Source: Arthrobacter bussei (GTDB taxonomy: Bacteria; Actinomycetota; Actinomycetes; Actinomycetales; Micrococcaceae). Taken from it: DNA of 64,000 bases. The translations under genes were made by a program, and so were the position numbers. Below, piece after piece: positions 25,476-34,187 of the stretch (positions are counted from its first letter, which is position 1; the number at the start of each line of letters is the position of its first letter). Under the pieces are notes generated by a model. That model was not told where the DNA came from. It made no database searches and saw only the letters and a program-made list of their open reading frames with translations. The stretch spans positions 992,001-1,056,000 of the forward strand of contig NZ_VJXX01000001.1 in NCBI RefSeq assembly GCF_009377195.2, written 5' to 3'.

Positions 25476-26221
25476 CAGGAACCCTTCTTCCGGTCGAGGA
25501 AGTGCTGCATGCGATCGAACTTGGCCTCGGACTCGAACAGGATGGCCTGCGCCAGCTGGTCGATCACGGGGTGTGACTCCCGGGGGGCGTGGAAGACGCT
25601 CTTGGTGATCCGGACGGCGAGGGGGTCCTGGCGGGCGATCCGGTCCGCGAGTCCGTGGGCAGCCGCCAGGAGCTCGTCGGGCTCGTGGACCGAGGAGATG
25701 AGGCGTGCGTCGAGGGCCTCCTCCGCGGAGAGGATGCGCCCTGCGAGGAGGATCTCCTTCGCGAGCGGCTCCCCCACGAGTTCCTTCAGGCGCCACGTGG
25801 CTCCGGCGGCGGGCAGGATGCCGAGGCCCGTCTCGGGATTCCCGATCTTCAGGCGGGGGGTGCCGATGCGGAGGTCGGCGGCGAAGGCCAGCTCGGCGCC
25901 GCCGCCGAGCGCATAGCCGTCGAGGGCGGCGATGACGGGCATCGGCAGGGCCGCGATGCGGGCGAACAGGGTCGAGTTGATGCCCGCGAGGGCGTCGTCG
26001 CGCCGCCGTTCCCGCAGCTCGGCGATGTCGGCGCCCGAGGCGAACACGCCGCCGTACCCGATCAGGATCAGCGTGCGCGGAGCGCGCTCGAGGTCCGCGC
26101 AGACGGCATGCAGCTCATCGACCATCTGCCGGTCGATGGCATTGCGGACCTCGGGCCGGTGGAGTTCGACGACCAGGACATTCGAGCCCTCGACTTCGGT
26201 GAGCTTCAGCGCGGCGGGCAT
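25475..26221 (-). CDS. paaF: Enoyl-CoA hydratase PaaF
   Basis: A 248-residue crotonase that should hydrate 2,3-dehydroadipyl-CoA. The oxyanion segments are GGVFASGADIAEL and LDGYALGGGAELAFAADLRIG. Catalytic Glu residues are in the expected region (GNPETGLGILPAAGATWRL). Its ATG overlaps the thiolase stop as TGATG. Its place between thiolase and paaH, in a beta-oxidation order, supports PaaF rather than PaaG. A general enoyl-CoA hydratase activity cannot be excluded. Confidence 0.88.
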   Translation of the reverse strand: MPAALKLTEVEGSNVLVVELHRPEVRNAIDRQMVDELHAVCADLERAPRTLILIGYGGVFASGADIAELRERRRDDALAGINSTLFARIAALPMPVIAALDGYALGGGAELAFAADLRIGTPRLKIGNPETGLGILPAAGATWRLKELVGEPLAKEILLAGRILSAEEALDARLISSVHEPDELLAAAHGLADRIARQDPLAVRITKSVFHAPRESHPVIDQLAQAILFESEAKFDRMQHFLDRKKGS

Positions 26222-27429
26222 CAGACGCCCTCGAGCAGCATCGCGGTGCCCTGGCCGACGCCCACGCACATGGTCGCGAGCCCGAGGCGGCGCGCCTCCC
26301 CGCTGAGTTCCCGCTCCATGCGCCCCAGCAGGGTGATGGCGATGCGGGAGCCCGAGGAGCCGAGCGGGTGGCCGAGGGCGATGGCCCCGCCGTCCCGGTT
26401 CACGATCTCCTCGTCGAGACCGAGGCGGCGGATGCACGCGAGGGACTGCGTGGCGAAGGCCTCGTTGAGTTCGACGGCGCCGAGATCGGCGATGCCCGCT
26501 CCGGTCCGGTCCAGGACCTTCTGCGTGGCGGGTACGGGACCGATCCCCATGATCTCCGGGGGTACGCCGGCGGAGGCACCGTCGAGGATCCGGGCCCGTG
26601 GCGTCAGCCCGTAGCGCTGCAGGGCCGCCTCCGAGGCGACGATCACGGCGGACGCGCCGTCGTTGAGCGAGCTGGAATTCCCGGCCGTGACGATCCCGCC
26701 CGGCCGGACGACGGGTCGGAGTCCACCGAGGACCGCCAGGGTCGTCTCGGCGCGCGGTCCCTCGTCGGTGTCCACGGCGAAGGACGTGCGGCCCCGGTTG
26801 ACCTGCACGGACACGATCTCGTCGTCGAAGCGCCCCGCCTCCATCGCGGCCAGCGCCCGCTCGTGGGACCGGAGCGCGAAGGCGTCGGCGTCGTCGCGCG
26901 TGATGCCGTCCACCGAGGCGAGCTCCTCGGCCGTCTCGGGCATCGAGTAGGTGGTCTTCTCCCGTGCGGCGAGCAGCGGATTGGTGAAGCGCCAGCCGAT
27001 GGAGGTGTCGACGACGGCGCCCGGCTTGGCGAAAGCCTTGTCCGGCTTCTCCATGACCCAGGGCGCGCGACTCATGGACTCGACGCCGCCCGCGATCACG
27101 ATGTCCGCGGCACCCGCCTTGATCATGTGGGAGGCCATGATGATGGCGGAGAGGCCGGATGCGCACAGGCGGTTGACAGTGATGCCGGGGACGGTGTCCG
27201 GGAACCCTGCGAGCAGGGACGCGAGGCGCGCGACGTTGCGATTCTCCTCGCCGGCGCCGTTCGCGTTGCCGAGGATCACCTCGTCGACAGCGGCCGGATC
27301 GAGGCCGGCACGCTGGACCACCGACGAGAGGACGAGGGCTGCGAGATCGTCGGGGCGGACACTGGACAGTGCCCCGCCGTAACGGCCCACGGGGGTGCGG
27401 ACTCCCCCTACCAGGAATGCCTCGGCCAT
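26221..27429 (-). CDS. paaJ: Thiolase, probable 3-oxoadipyl-CoA thiolase (PaaJ type)
   Basis: A 402-residue thiolase with the nucleophile Cys in VNRLCASGLSAI (about residue 90), the His motif in GGAIALGHPLGSSGSR and the second Cys near MCVGVGQGTAM. PaaJ cleaves 3-oxoadipyl-CoA to succinyl-CoA and acetyl-CoA and also acts one step earlier. ATG 27429 follows AGGGAGA; an in-frame ATG seven codons upstream is weaker. It heads the second paa operon and has a PaaR-type palindrome 48 bases upstream. Confidence 0.88.
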   Translation of the reverse strand: MAEAFLVGGVRTPVGRYGGALSSVRPDDLAALVLSSVVQRAGLDPAAVDEVILGNANGAGEENRNVARLASLLAGFPDTVPGITVNRLCASGLSAIIMASHMIKAGAADIVIAGGVESMSRAPWVMEKPDKAFAKPGAVVDTSIGWRFTNPLLAAREKTTYSMPETAEELASVDGITRDDADAFALRSHERALAAMEAGRFDDEIVSVQVNRGRTSFAVDTDEGPRAETTLAVLGGLRPVVRPGGIVTAGNSSSLNDGASAVIVASEAALQRYGLTPRARILDGASAGVPPEIMGIGPVPATQKVLDRTGAGIADLGAVELNEAFATQSLACIRRLGLDEEIVNRDGGAIALGHPLGSSGSRIAITLLGRMERELSGEARRLGLATMCVGVGQGTAMLLEGV

Positions 27430-27477
27430 GGTCGTCTCCCTCGTCGTCACAGGTTCGGCCCCGTCGCTCGGAACGAA

Positions 27478-27499
27478 TTACTGAACGCTCGTTCTGTAA
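27478..27499 (-). promoter_or_regulatory. PaaR-type operator of the thiolase-paaF-paaH-paaZ operon
   Basis: ACTGAACG-CT-CGTTCTGT at 27480-27497, extended by TT and AA outside, is a 22-base palindrome whose arms match at nine of ten positions. It resembles the sites at 19486 and 20608. Confidence 0.65.
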
Positions 27500-27615
27500 A
27501 GGCCTGCTCCACCCTTACATGCCCACCCTGCACGGTCAACCGGCGGCAACCCGACCCAGGAGACCGGGCCCGGCGGGTCGCCCTCCGCCGCGCGGGCAGT
27601 GGCAAGATGGGAGCC

Positions 27616-29811
27616 ATGACCGCTGACGCCACCGCGCTTGAAGTCCCCGTCCCGCCCGCCGCCAGGAAGGTCCCCTCCGACCGCACGCACCACGGCGACA
27701 CCTTCGTCGACCACTACGAGTGGATGCGCGACAAGGAGAGTCCGGAGCTGATCGAGTACCTCGAGCGCGAGAACGCCTACACCGAAGCCGTGGCCCGGCA
27801 CCAGGAGCCGCTGCGCGAGGCCATCTTCACGGAGATCAAGGACCGCACCCAGGAGACCGACCTGTCGGTGCCCGCCCGCAAGAAGGGCTGGTGGTACTAC
27901 TCGCGCACCGAGGAGGGCAAGCAGTACGGCATCCAGTGCCGCGTCGCCGCGGCGGACACGGGTGATGTCGGCCGTGACTGGACGCCGCCGGAGGTGGTGC
28001 CCGGCCGCCCCGTGCCCGGCGAGCAGATCATGCTCGACGGGAACGAGCTCGCCGAGGGCAAGCCCTTCTTCTCCCTCGGCGGCCTGTCCGTGACCGAGGA
28101 CGGGACGCTGCTCGCATACTGCGAGGACAACGCCGGCGACGAGCGCTTCACGCTCCGCGTCAAGGACCTGACGACCGGCGAGCTCCTCCCCGACGAGGTG
28201 CCGAACGTCTTCTACGGCCTCGCCTTCTCCCCCGACGGATCCCGCGTCTACTACACCGTCGTCGATGACTCGTGGCGCCCGTACCAGGTGCGCTCGCACA
28301 CCCTCGGCACCGCGGTGACGGACGACGACGTCGTCTACCAGGAGGACGACGTCGCCATGTGGACGGGCTTCGAGGTCTCGGCGGACCGCACGCAGCTCCT
28401 CATCAGCATCGGCTGCTCCGAGTACAGCGAGTACCGCGTCCTGGACCTCGCGCGGCCCGACGCCGGCCTCACCACGCTGATCTCCCGAGACGAGCGGATC
28501 CTGTACGACGCCGAGCCCGTCGTCATCGACGGCGCCGCGCACTACCTGCTCACCCACGACCGCGACGCGAGGAACTCGATGGTCAGCCTCGTACGGGCCT
28601 CGGAGTTCGACCGCCCGCTCGCGGACCAGGAGTGGACCACAGTCCTCCCGCACGACGACGCCGTCCGCGTGAACGGGTTGACCGTCACGCAGACGCACCT
28701 CGTCCTCTCGGTCCGCAAGGACACCATCGAGCGCGTCCAGGTCCTGCCGCTGGCAGGTCTCGGGTCGAGCGACCAGGAGCTGCCGACGGAACCCGACTTC
28801 GACGAGGAACTGTTCACCTGCAACCTCGCGAACGCCGAGTTCGAGTCCCCCGTCATCCGGCTGTCCTATACGTCCTACCTCACTCCGCCACGCGTCTACG
28901 ACTACGTCCTCGCGGCCGGTTCACTGGAGCTGCGCAAGGAGACAGACGTCCGTGGCGGGTACGACCCGGCGGAGTACGTCGCCGAGCGGCAGTGGGCTCC
29001 GGCCGCGGACGGCACGCTGATCCCGCTGTCGGTGGTCCGCCGCGCCGACCTCGCGCAGGACGGCACGCATCCCGCCGTCGTCTACGCCTACGGCAGCTAC
29101 GAGGTCAGCATGGACCCCGCCTTCTCGATCGCGCGGCTCTCGCTCCTGGACCGCGGCATCGTCTACGTGACCGCGCACATCCGTGGGGGCGGCGAGATGG
29201 GCCGGACCTGGTACGAGCAGGGCAAGAAGCTCGCGAAGAAGAACACGTTCACCGACTTCGTCGATGCGACCACCTACATCGGCTCCTCGGGCTGGGCGGA
29301 CCCTGCGCGCATCGCCGCGATCGGCGGTTCGGCGGGCGGACTGCTCATGGGTGCCGTCGCGAACCTGGCGCCCGAGAAGTACCGGGCGATCGTGGCGCAG
29401 GTCCCGTTCGTCGACGCCCTGACCACCATCCTCGACCCGGAGCTCCCGCTCTCCGCGCTCGAGTGGGAGGAGTGGGGCAACCCGATCACGGACCCCGAGG
29501 TGTACCGGTACATGAAGGAGTACACGCCCTACGAGAACGTCCGGCCCGTGGCCTACCCGCGGATCGCGGCCGTCACGAGCTACAACGACTCCCGGGTCCT
29601 GTACGTCGAGCCGGCCAAGTGGGTGGCGCAGCTCAGGGAGACGACGACGGGCACGGAGCCGATCGTCCTGAAGACCGAGATGGACGGTGGACACGGCGGC
29701 GCCAGCGGACGCTACTCCCGCTGGCGCGACATCGCGTGGGACTACGCCTTCGCCGCCGAGGCCGTCGGCGCCACGGATGTGCTGGCGCGTTCCACGAGCT
29801 CGGTCGAGTAG
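27616..29811 (+). CDS. S9 family oligopeptidase (protease II / oligopeptidase B type)
   Basis: A 731-residue cytosolic serine peptidase. An N-terminal beta-propeller (to about residue 445) limits access to short peptides. The C-terminal alpha/beta-hydrolase domain has the nucleophile Ser572 in GGSAGG, the Asp in SYNDSRV and the His in DGGHGG. AHIRGGGEMGRTWYEQGKKL is characteristic of oligopeptidase B, which cuts after basic residues. No signal peptide is present. ATG 27616 is chosen; upstream in-frame sequence is antisense to the thiolase. Its last 70 bases overlap the 3' end of the convergent LacI gene. Confidence 0.92.
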   Translation: MTADATALEVPVPPAARKVPSDRTHHGDTFVDHYEWMRDKESPELIEYLERENAYTEAVARHQEPLREAIFTEIKDRTQETDLSVPARKKGWWYYSRTEEGKQYGIQCRVAAADTGDVGRDWTPPEVVPGRPVPGEQIMLDGNELAEGKPFFSLGGLSVTEDGTLLAYCEDNAGDERFTLRVKDLTTGELLPDEVPNVFYGLAFSPDGSRVYYTVVDDSWRPYQVRSHTLGTAVTDDDVVYQEDDVAMWTGFEVSADRTQLLISIGCSEYSEYRVLDLARPDAGLTTLISRDERILYDAEPVVIDGAAHYLLTHDRDARNSMVSLVRASEFDRPLADQEWTTVLPHDDAVRVNGLTVTQTHLVLSVRKDTIERVQVLPLAGLGSSDQELPTEPDFDEELFTCNLANAEFESPVIRLSYTSYLTPPRVYDYVLAAGSLELRKETDVRGGYDPAEYVAERQWAPAADGTLIPLSVVRRADLAQDGTHPAVVYAYGSYEVSMDPAFSIARLSLLDRGIVYVTAHIRGGGEMGRTWYEQGKKLAKKNTFTDFVDATTYIGSSGWADPARIAAIGGSAGGLLMGAVANLAPEKYRAIVAQVPFVDALTTILDPELPLSALEWEEWGNPITDPEVYRYMKEYTPYENVRPVAYPRIAAVTSYNDSRVLYVEPAKWVAQLRETTTGTEPIVLKTEMDGGHGGASGRYSRWRDIAWDYAFAAEAVGATDVLARSTSSVE

Positions 29812-30821
29812 ATGACGGGCTCCGGGTGCGAGCCCGGAGCCTCGATCTCCTCGAGGAGCATGGTGCCCGCCTTCACGGCCATCTCGACCATGGGCTGCGT
29901 GATGGTCGTGAGGGGCGTGGCGGCCGTCTCCGCCACGGCGTGGTTGTCGTAGCCCATGAGGGCGATGTCCCCCGGCACGCTCCTGCCCGCCGCCTGGATG
30001 GCCTCCATGACGCCGAGCGCCATGAGGTCCGACGCGGCGAAGATGCCGTCGATGTCCGGGTGCTCGGCCAGCAGCCGCCGGGCAGCAGCGGCGGCCCCGT
30101 CGGTCGTGAAGTCGGCGTGGACCACCGGCCCCTCGGGCAGGCCCGCCTCGCGGAGGCCCGCCTGCCAGCCGCGGAGGCGGTCGACGGCGGCCGTCATGTC
30201 CGCGGGTCCGGCGACGGTCGCGAGCCTGCGGCGACCGATGCCGCTCAGGTGCCGGGCGGCGATGCGCCCGCCACCCTCGTTGTCGGTATCCACATACGTG
30301 ACGTCGAACGCCGTGTCCCAGGGGCGGCCGATGAAGATGGTGGGCAGGCCGGTCTCGGAGAGCGATCTCGCCCAGGAATCGGCCTTGTGGTGGGAGACGA
30401 CGATCGCGCCGTCCACGTGGCCTCCGCGGAGGTAGCGCAGGGTGCGCGCGGAGTCGTCGTCGGTCCTCGACATCAGCAGCACGAGCTGGACGTCGGTCTC
30501 GCGGAGCGCCTCCGTGATCCCGGTGATGACGACGGCGAAGAAGGGATCCATCATGACCCGGACGTCGGGTTCGGGGATGACCAGCGCGATCGACGAGGTG
30601 CGCCGCGTCACCAGGCTGCGGGCAGCCCTGTTCGGGATGTAGCCGAGGGACACCACGGCACGGTCCACGGCTGCCTGGGCCTCGGGACTGACGCGGTCCC
30701 CTCCGTTGATCGCGCGTGAGGCCGTGGAGCGCGACACCCCGGCGGCCAGGGCCAGGTCCTCGAGCGTGGGGCTCGGGCGGCCTGGCACCTGGCGCAGTGA
30801 CCGGGGCGGGGAGGCGTTCAT
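29742..30821 (-). CDS. LacI family repressor of the beta-glucoside operon
   Basis: A 359-residue LacI/GalR regulator. The helix-turn-helix and hinge are TLEDLALAAGVSRSTASRAINGGDRVSPEAQAAVDRAVVSLGYIPNRAARSL (from about residue 19). The sugar-binding domain follows. Its ATG overlaps the glucosidase stop as TGATG, so it is the last gene of its own operon, an arrangement giving autoregulation. Two GTGGGAGCGC-type palindromes flank the operon promoter. The likely inducer is a beta-glucoside. It overlaps the S9 peptidase tail on the opposite strand. Confidence 0.9.
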   Translation of the reverse strand: MNASPPRSLRQVPGRPSPTLEDLALAAGVSRSTASRAINGGDRVSPEAQAAVDRAVVSLGYIPNRAARSLVTRRTSSIALVIPEPDVRVMMDPFFAVVITGITEALRETDVQLVLLMSRTDDDSARTLRYLRGGHVDGAIVVSHHKADSWARSLSETGLPTIFIGRPWDTAFDVTYVDTDNEGGGRIAARHLSGIGRRRLATVAGPADMTAAVDRLRGWQAGLREAGLPEGPVVHADFTTDGAAAAARRLLAEHPDIDGIFAASDLMALGVMEAIQAAGRSVPGDIALMGYDNHAVAETAATPLTTITQPMVEMAVKAGTMLLEEIEAPGSHPEPVIYSTELVERASTSVAPTASAAKA

Positions 30822-32290
30822 CACCTCGACAATACGACACCCGGCTTTCCCGCGTCCGCGGCCGAGGCGTCGGCGCTGAGTGCGTTGGTCGCGGCGAGGC
30901 GCGCGTACCAGAGGGCACTGGCCTTCGGGATGCGCTCCTGCGTCGCGTAGTCCACCCGGACCAGCCCGAAGCGCTGGTGGTAGCCCCACGCCCATTCGAA
31001 GTTGTCCAGGAGGGACCAGGCCAGGTAGCCCCGGAGGTCCACCCCGTCATCGATCGCGTCCTTCATGGCCCGGACGTGCTGGTCGAAGAAGGAGAGGCGG
31101 TCCTGGTCGTCCACGAAGCCACCCTCGTCCGGGACGTCGTCGTAGGCCGCCCCGTTCTCGGTGACGTACACGGGGATCCCCGCGGGTCCCGTGTACTCGT
31201 CCTGCAGGCGGTTGAGCAGACGGCGGAGTCCCTCCGGCTGCACCTCCCAGTCCATCGCGGTGACGGGCAGGCCGCGTGGGACCGAACGCACGCCGTGTGC
31301 CGCGACGTAGGGCGAGGAGATCGGGCGTTCGAGCGGCGCATGGCCCTCCTGGGGGACGGACTCCCCGGCCGGCGTCATGGTGACGGCTTCGCCGTGGTAG
31401 TAATTCACCCCGAGGACGTCGATCGGCGTGCCGATGACCTCCAGGTCGCCCTCACGGATGTGCTCCGTCATACCGAGGTGCGCGACGTCCGCGAGGACGT
31501 CCTCGGGGTAGGCGCCCCGGAGTACCGGATCGAGGAAGATGCGGTTGAACTGCCCGTCGATCCGGCGGGCCGCATCGCGGTCCGCCTCGCTCTCGGGATC
31601 GAGCGGGTCGGGGACGGTGAGGTTCAGCGTGATGCCGAGGGTCGCCTCCGCGTCACGCCGGCGCAGTTCCTGCGTGGCGAGTCCGTGCCCGAGCAGGAGA
31701 TGGTGTGCGGCGGCGAGTGCCGCCGTCGGCTCCTGGCGGCCGGGCGCATGGATGCCCGCGGCGTAGCCGAGGAAGGCCGCGCACCACGGCTCGTTCAGCG
31801 TGGTCCACACGCGGACCCGGTCCCCGAGCGCCTCGTGCATGACCGCCGCGTACTCGGCGAAGCGGTAGGCCGTCTCGCGGTTCGTCCAGCCGCCCTCGTC
31901 CTCCAGGGCCTGCGGGAGGTCCCAGTGGTAGAGGGTGAGCCACGGCTTGATGCCCGCTTCGAGGAGCTGGTCCACGAGCGCCGAGTAGAACGCGATGCCC
32001 TCCGCGTTCGGGGTGACGCCGTCGGGCATGCAGCGCGACCACGACGTCGAGAAGCGGTACGCCTGCAGGTTGAGGCTCTTCATGAGGCTGACGTCCGAGG
32101 CGGACCGGTGGTAGTGGTCGCACGCGACGTCGCCGTTGTGTGCATCCGCCACCGCTCCCGGCACCCGGCTGAAAGTGTCCCAGATGGACGGCCCCCTGCC
32201 GCCCTCCCGGGCTGCGCCCTCGATCTGGTAGGCCGCGGTGGCGGCTCCCCAGAGGAAACCCTCGGGGAAGGTGATGTCGGTGCTGCTCAT
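30821..32290 (-). CDS. GH1 beta-glucosidase
   Basis: A 489-residue family 1 glycoside hydrolase that releases terminal beta-D-glucose with retention. FLWGAATAAYQIEGA opens the barrel; the acid/base Glu167 is in TLNEPW and the nucleophile Glu378 in VTENG. There is no signal peptide, so it acts on imported beta-glucosides such as cellobiose, consistent with the ABC transporter genes next to it. Its ATG overlaps the permease stop by four bases. Other beta-glycosides are possible, because GH1 enzymes vary in specificity. Confidence 0.93.
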   Translation of the reverse strand: MSSTDITFPEGFLWGAATAAYQIEGAAREGGRGPSIWDTFSRVPGAVADAHNGDVACDHYHRSASDVSLMKSLNLQAYRFSTSWSRCMPDGVTPNAEGIAFYSALVDQLLEAGIKPWLTLYHWDLPQALEDEGGWTNRETAYRFAEYAAVMHEALGDRVRVWTTLNEPWCAAFLGYAAGIHAPGRQEPTAALAAAHHLLLGHGLATQELRRRDAEATLGITLNLTVPDPLDPESEADRDAARRIDGQFNRIFLDPVLRGAYPEDVLADVAHLGMTEHIREGDLEVIGTPIDVLGVNYYHGEAVTMTPAGESVPQEGHAPLERPISSPYVAAHGVRSVPRGLPVTAMDWEVQPEGLRRLLNRLQDEYTGPAGIPVYVTENGAAYDDVPDEGGFVDDQDRLSFFDQHVRAMKDAIDDGVDLRGYLAWSLLDNFEWAWGYHQRFGLVRVDYATQERIPKASALWYARLAATNALSADASAADAGKPGVVLSR

Positions 32291-33201
32291 CCTTTGACTG
32301 CTCCTTGCATGATTCCTGAAACGAGTTGGCGTCCCGCGACGGCGAAGAGGAGCAGCAGCGGGATGGTGGACAGCACGGCCCCGGCGAGCACGATCGAGTA
32401 GTCGACGAAGTGCGCGGCCTGGAGCAGCTGCAGAGCCACCGGAAGGGTGGGGTTGGAGGGATCCAGCACGATGAACGGCCAGAAGAAGTTGGTCCACGTG
32501 GCGACGAAGGTGAAGAGTGCGAGCATCGCGGCTGCGGGCCGTGCTGCCGGCAGCCCAACGTACCAGAACGCCTGGATCATCGACGCGCCGTCGATCCGCA
32601 CGGCCTCGATGAGTTCGTCCGGCAAGGCGTCGCGAAGGTACTGCGTCATCCAGAAGACACCGAAAGCCGTGACGACGCCGGGCACGATCACGGCCCAGAG
32701 GGACCCTGTCCACCCGAGTTTCGCCATCACGATGAACAGCGGGACCACGCCGAGCTGGGTGGGCACCGCCATGGTGGCGATGACGAACACGAGCAGCACC
32801 TTGCTGCCGCGGAAACGGAGTTTGGCGAACGCGAAGCCGGCAAGCGTGGAGAACAGCACCACCGAGGCGGCCGTGACGGTGGAGACGATGATGCTGTTGC
32901 TCAGGGCCTTCCAGAACGGGATGCTGTCCAGCACGGTGGCGGCATTGGCGAAGAAGTTGCCGCCCGGCGTCAACGGGACGCCCTTGCTGATCACCGAGCT
33001 GTCGTGGCTGCCCACGAGGAAGGACCACCAGAGCGGGAACACGGATCCGAGGATCACCGCGCCGAGGAAGCCGTAGGTCAGGAAGCCGGGGCGTCGCATG
33101 GTTCCACCGGCGCCTCCGCGGCGCCGGGCGCCCAGGCCACGCTGGGCGGCCCGGGCAGCGCCCTTGCCCGCAGTCTGCTCGATCATGGGGACGGAGCTCA
33201 C
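32287..33201 (-). CDS. Sugar ABC transporter permease (MalG type)
   Basis: A 304-residue inner-membrane permease with six predicted helices. The ATPase-contact EAA loop is ELIEAVRIDGASMIQAFWYVGLPAARPA (about residues 190-217). GTG 33201 has AGGGAGG six bases upstream and overlaps the preceding permease stop as GTGA; the first ATG five codons later is less well placed. With the preceding permease and binding protein it forms a CUT1 importer. No ATPase is encoded here, so a shared MsmK-type ATPase is probably used. Confidence 0.92.
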   Translation of the reverse strand: MSSVPMIEQTAGKGAARAAQRGLGARRRGGAGGTMRRPGFLTYGFLGAVILGSVFPLWWSFLVGSHDSSVISKGVPLTPGGNFFANAATVLDSIPFWKALSNSIIVSTVTAASVVLFSTLAGFAFAKLRFRGSKVLLVFVIATMAVPTQLGVVPLFIVMAKLGWTGSLWAVIVPGVVTAFGVFWMTQYLRDALPDELIEAVRIDGASMIQAFWYVGLPAARPAAAMLALFTFVATWTNFFWPFIVLDPSNPTLPVALQLLQAAHFVDYSIVLAGAVLSTIPLLLLFAVAGRQLVSGIMQGAVKG

Positions 33202-34184
33202 TGTCGGCCTCCCTGGTTGGCGATGCGGCGGGTGATGAGGAAGTTCGCCATCGCGATGATGACGATGATCAGGAACAGCAGCCAGGCGACGGCGGATGCC
33301 CTGCCGAAGTTGCGCTGCCCCCAGCCGAGCTCCCAGATGTACATGGTGAGCGTCTGCCACTGGCGGTCCGCCCCGCCGAGGCCGGCCTGGTCGAACACCC
33401 GGGCCTCGTCGAAGATCTGGAGTCCGCCGATGGTGGCGGTGATGACCACGAAGATGATGGTGGGGCGCAGCATCGGCACGGTGACCGAGAAGAACTGGCG
33501 GAGCCGCCCCGCGCCGTCGATGGTCGCGGCCTCGTAGACGTCCCTCGGGATCGCCTGCATGGCCGCGAGGAAGATCAGGGCGTTGTAGCCCGTCCAGCGG
33601 AAGTTGACCATGGTGGCGATGGCCGCGTGGCTCGCCAGCGAGTCGGAGTGCCAACGGACCGGGTCCAGGCCCACCCCCACCAACATCTCGTTGAACAGGC
33701 CTGCCTGGTCAGCGAAGAGGTTGTTGAAGATCAGCCCCACGGCCACAGGGGCCACCACGAAGGGAACCAGGACGCCCATCCGCCAGAACGTCCGGGCCCT
33801 GAGGTTCGCATCCAGCACCGCGGCGATGGCGATGGCGATGACGACCTGCGGGACCGACGAGAGGAGGAAGATGCTGAACGTATTGCCTACCGCGTTCCAG
33901 AAGAACGGCTGCGCGAGCACGAACTCGTAGTTCTCCAGCCCGGTGAACTCGCCCTGGCCTCCGATGAGGTTCCAGGAGTGCAGCGAGACCCATGCCGTAT
34001 AGAGCAGCGGGAAGAGGCCCGTGACGGCGAAGAGCAGGAAGAACGGCGAGATGTAGAGATACGGGGACAGCTTGACGTCCCACTTCGATACCTTCTGGGA
34101 GAAGGCCAGCCGCTTCACGCTCTTGTCGCGTGGAGACCGCTGTCTCGTAGGGGGTGGGGTGTGGACCCGGTCCGTGACGGCCAT
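33198..34184 (-). CDS. Sugar ABC transporter permease (MalF type)
   Basis: A 328-residue membrane protein with about six helices after a basic 35-residue cytoplasmic tail. The EAA loop is DVYEAATIDGAGRLRQFFSVTVPMLRPT. WNLIGGQGEFTGLENYEFVLAQPFFWNAVGNT is typical of CUT1 MalF-like subunits. It follows the binding-protein gene by three bases and overlaps the MalG-type gene. It should heterodimerise with that protein to import a beta-glucoside. Confidence 0.92.
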   Translation of the reverse strand: MAVTDRVHTPPPTRQRSPRDKSVKRLAFSQKVSKWDVKLSPYLYISPFFLLFAVTGLFPLLYTAWVSLHSWNLIGGQGEFTGLENYEFVLAQPFFWNAVGNTFSIFLLSSVPQVVIAIAIAAVLDANLRARTFWRMGVLVPFVVAPVAVGLIFNNLFADQAGLFNEMLVGVGLDPVRWHSDSLASHAAIATMVNFRWTGYNALIFLAAMQAIPRDVYEAATIDGAGRLRQFFSVTVPMLRPTIIFVVITATIGGLQIFDEARVFDQAGLGGADRQWQTLTMYIWELGWGQRNFGRASAVAWLLFLIIVIIAMANFLITRRIANQGGRQ

Positions 34185-34187
34185 CGG

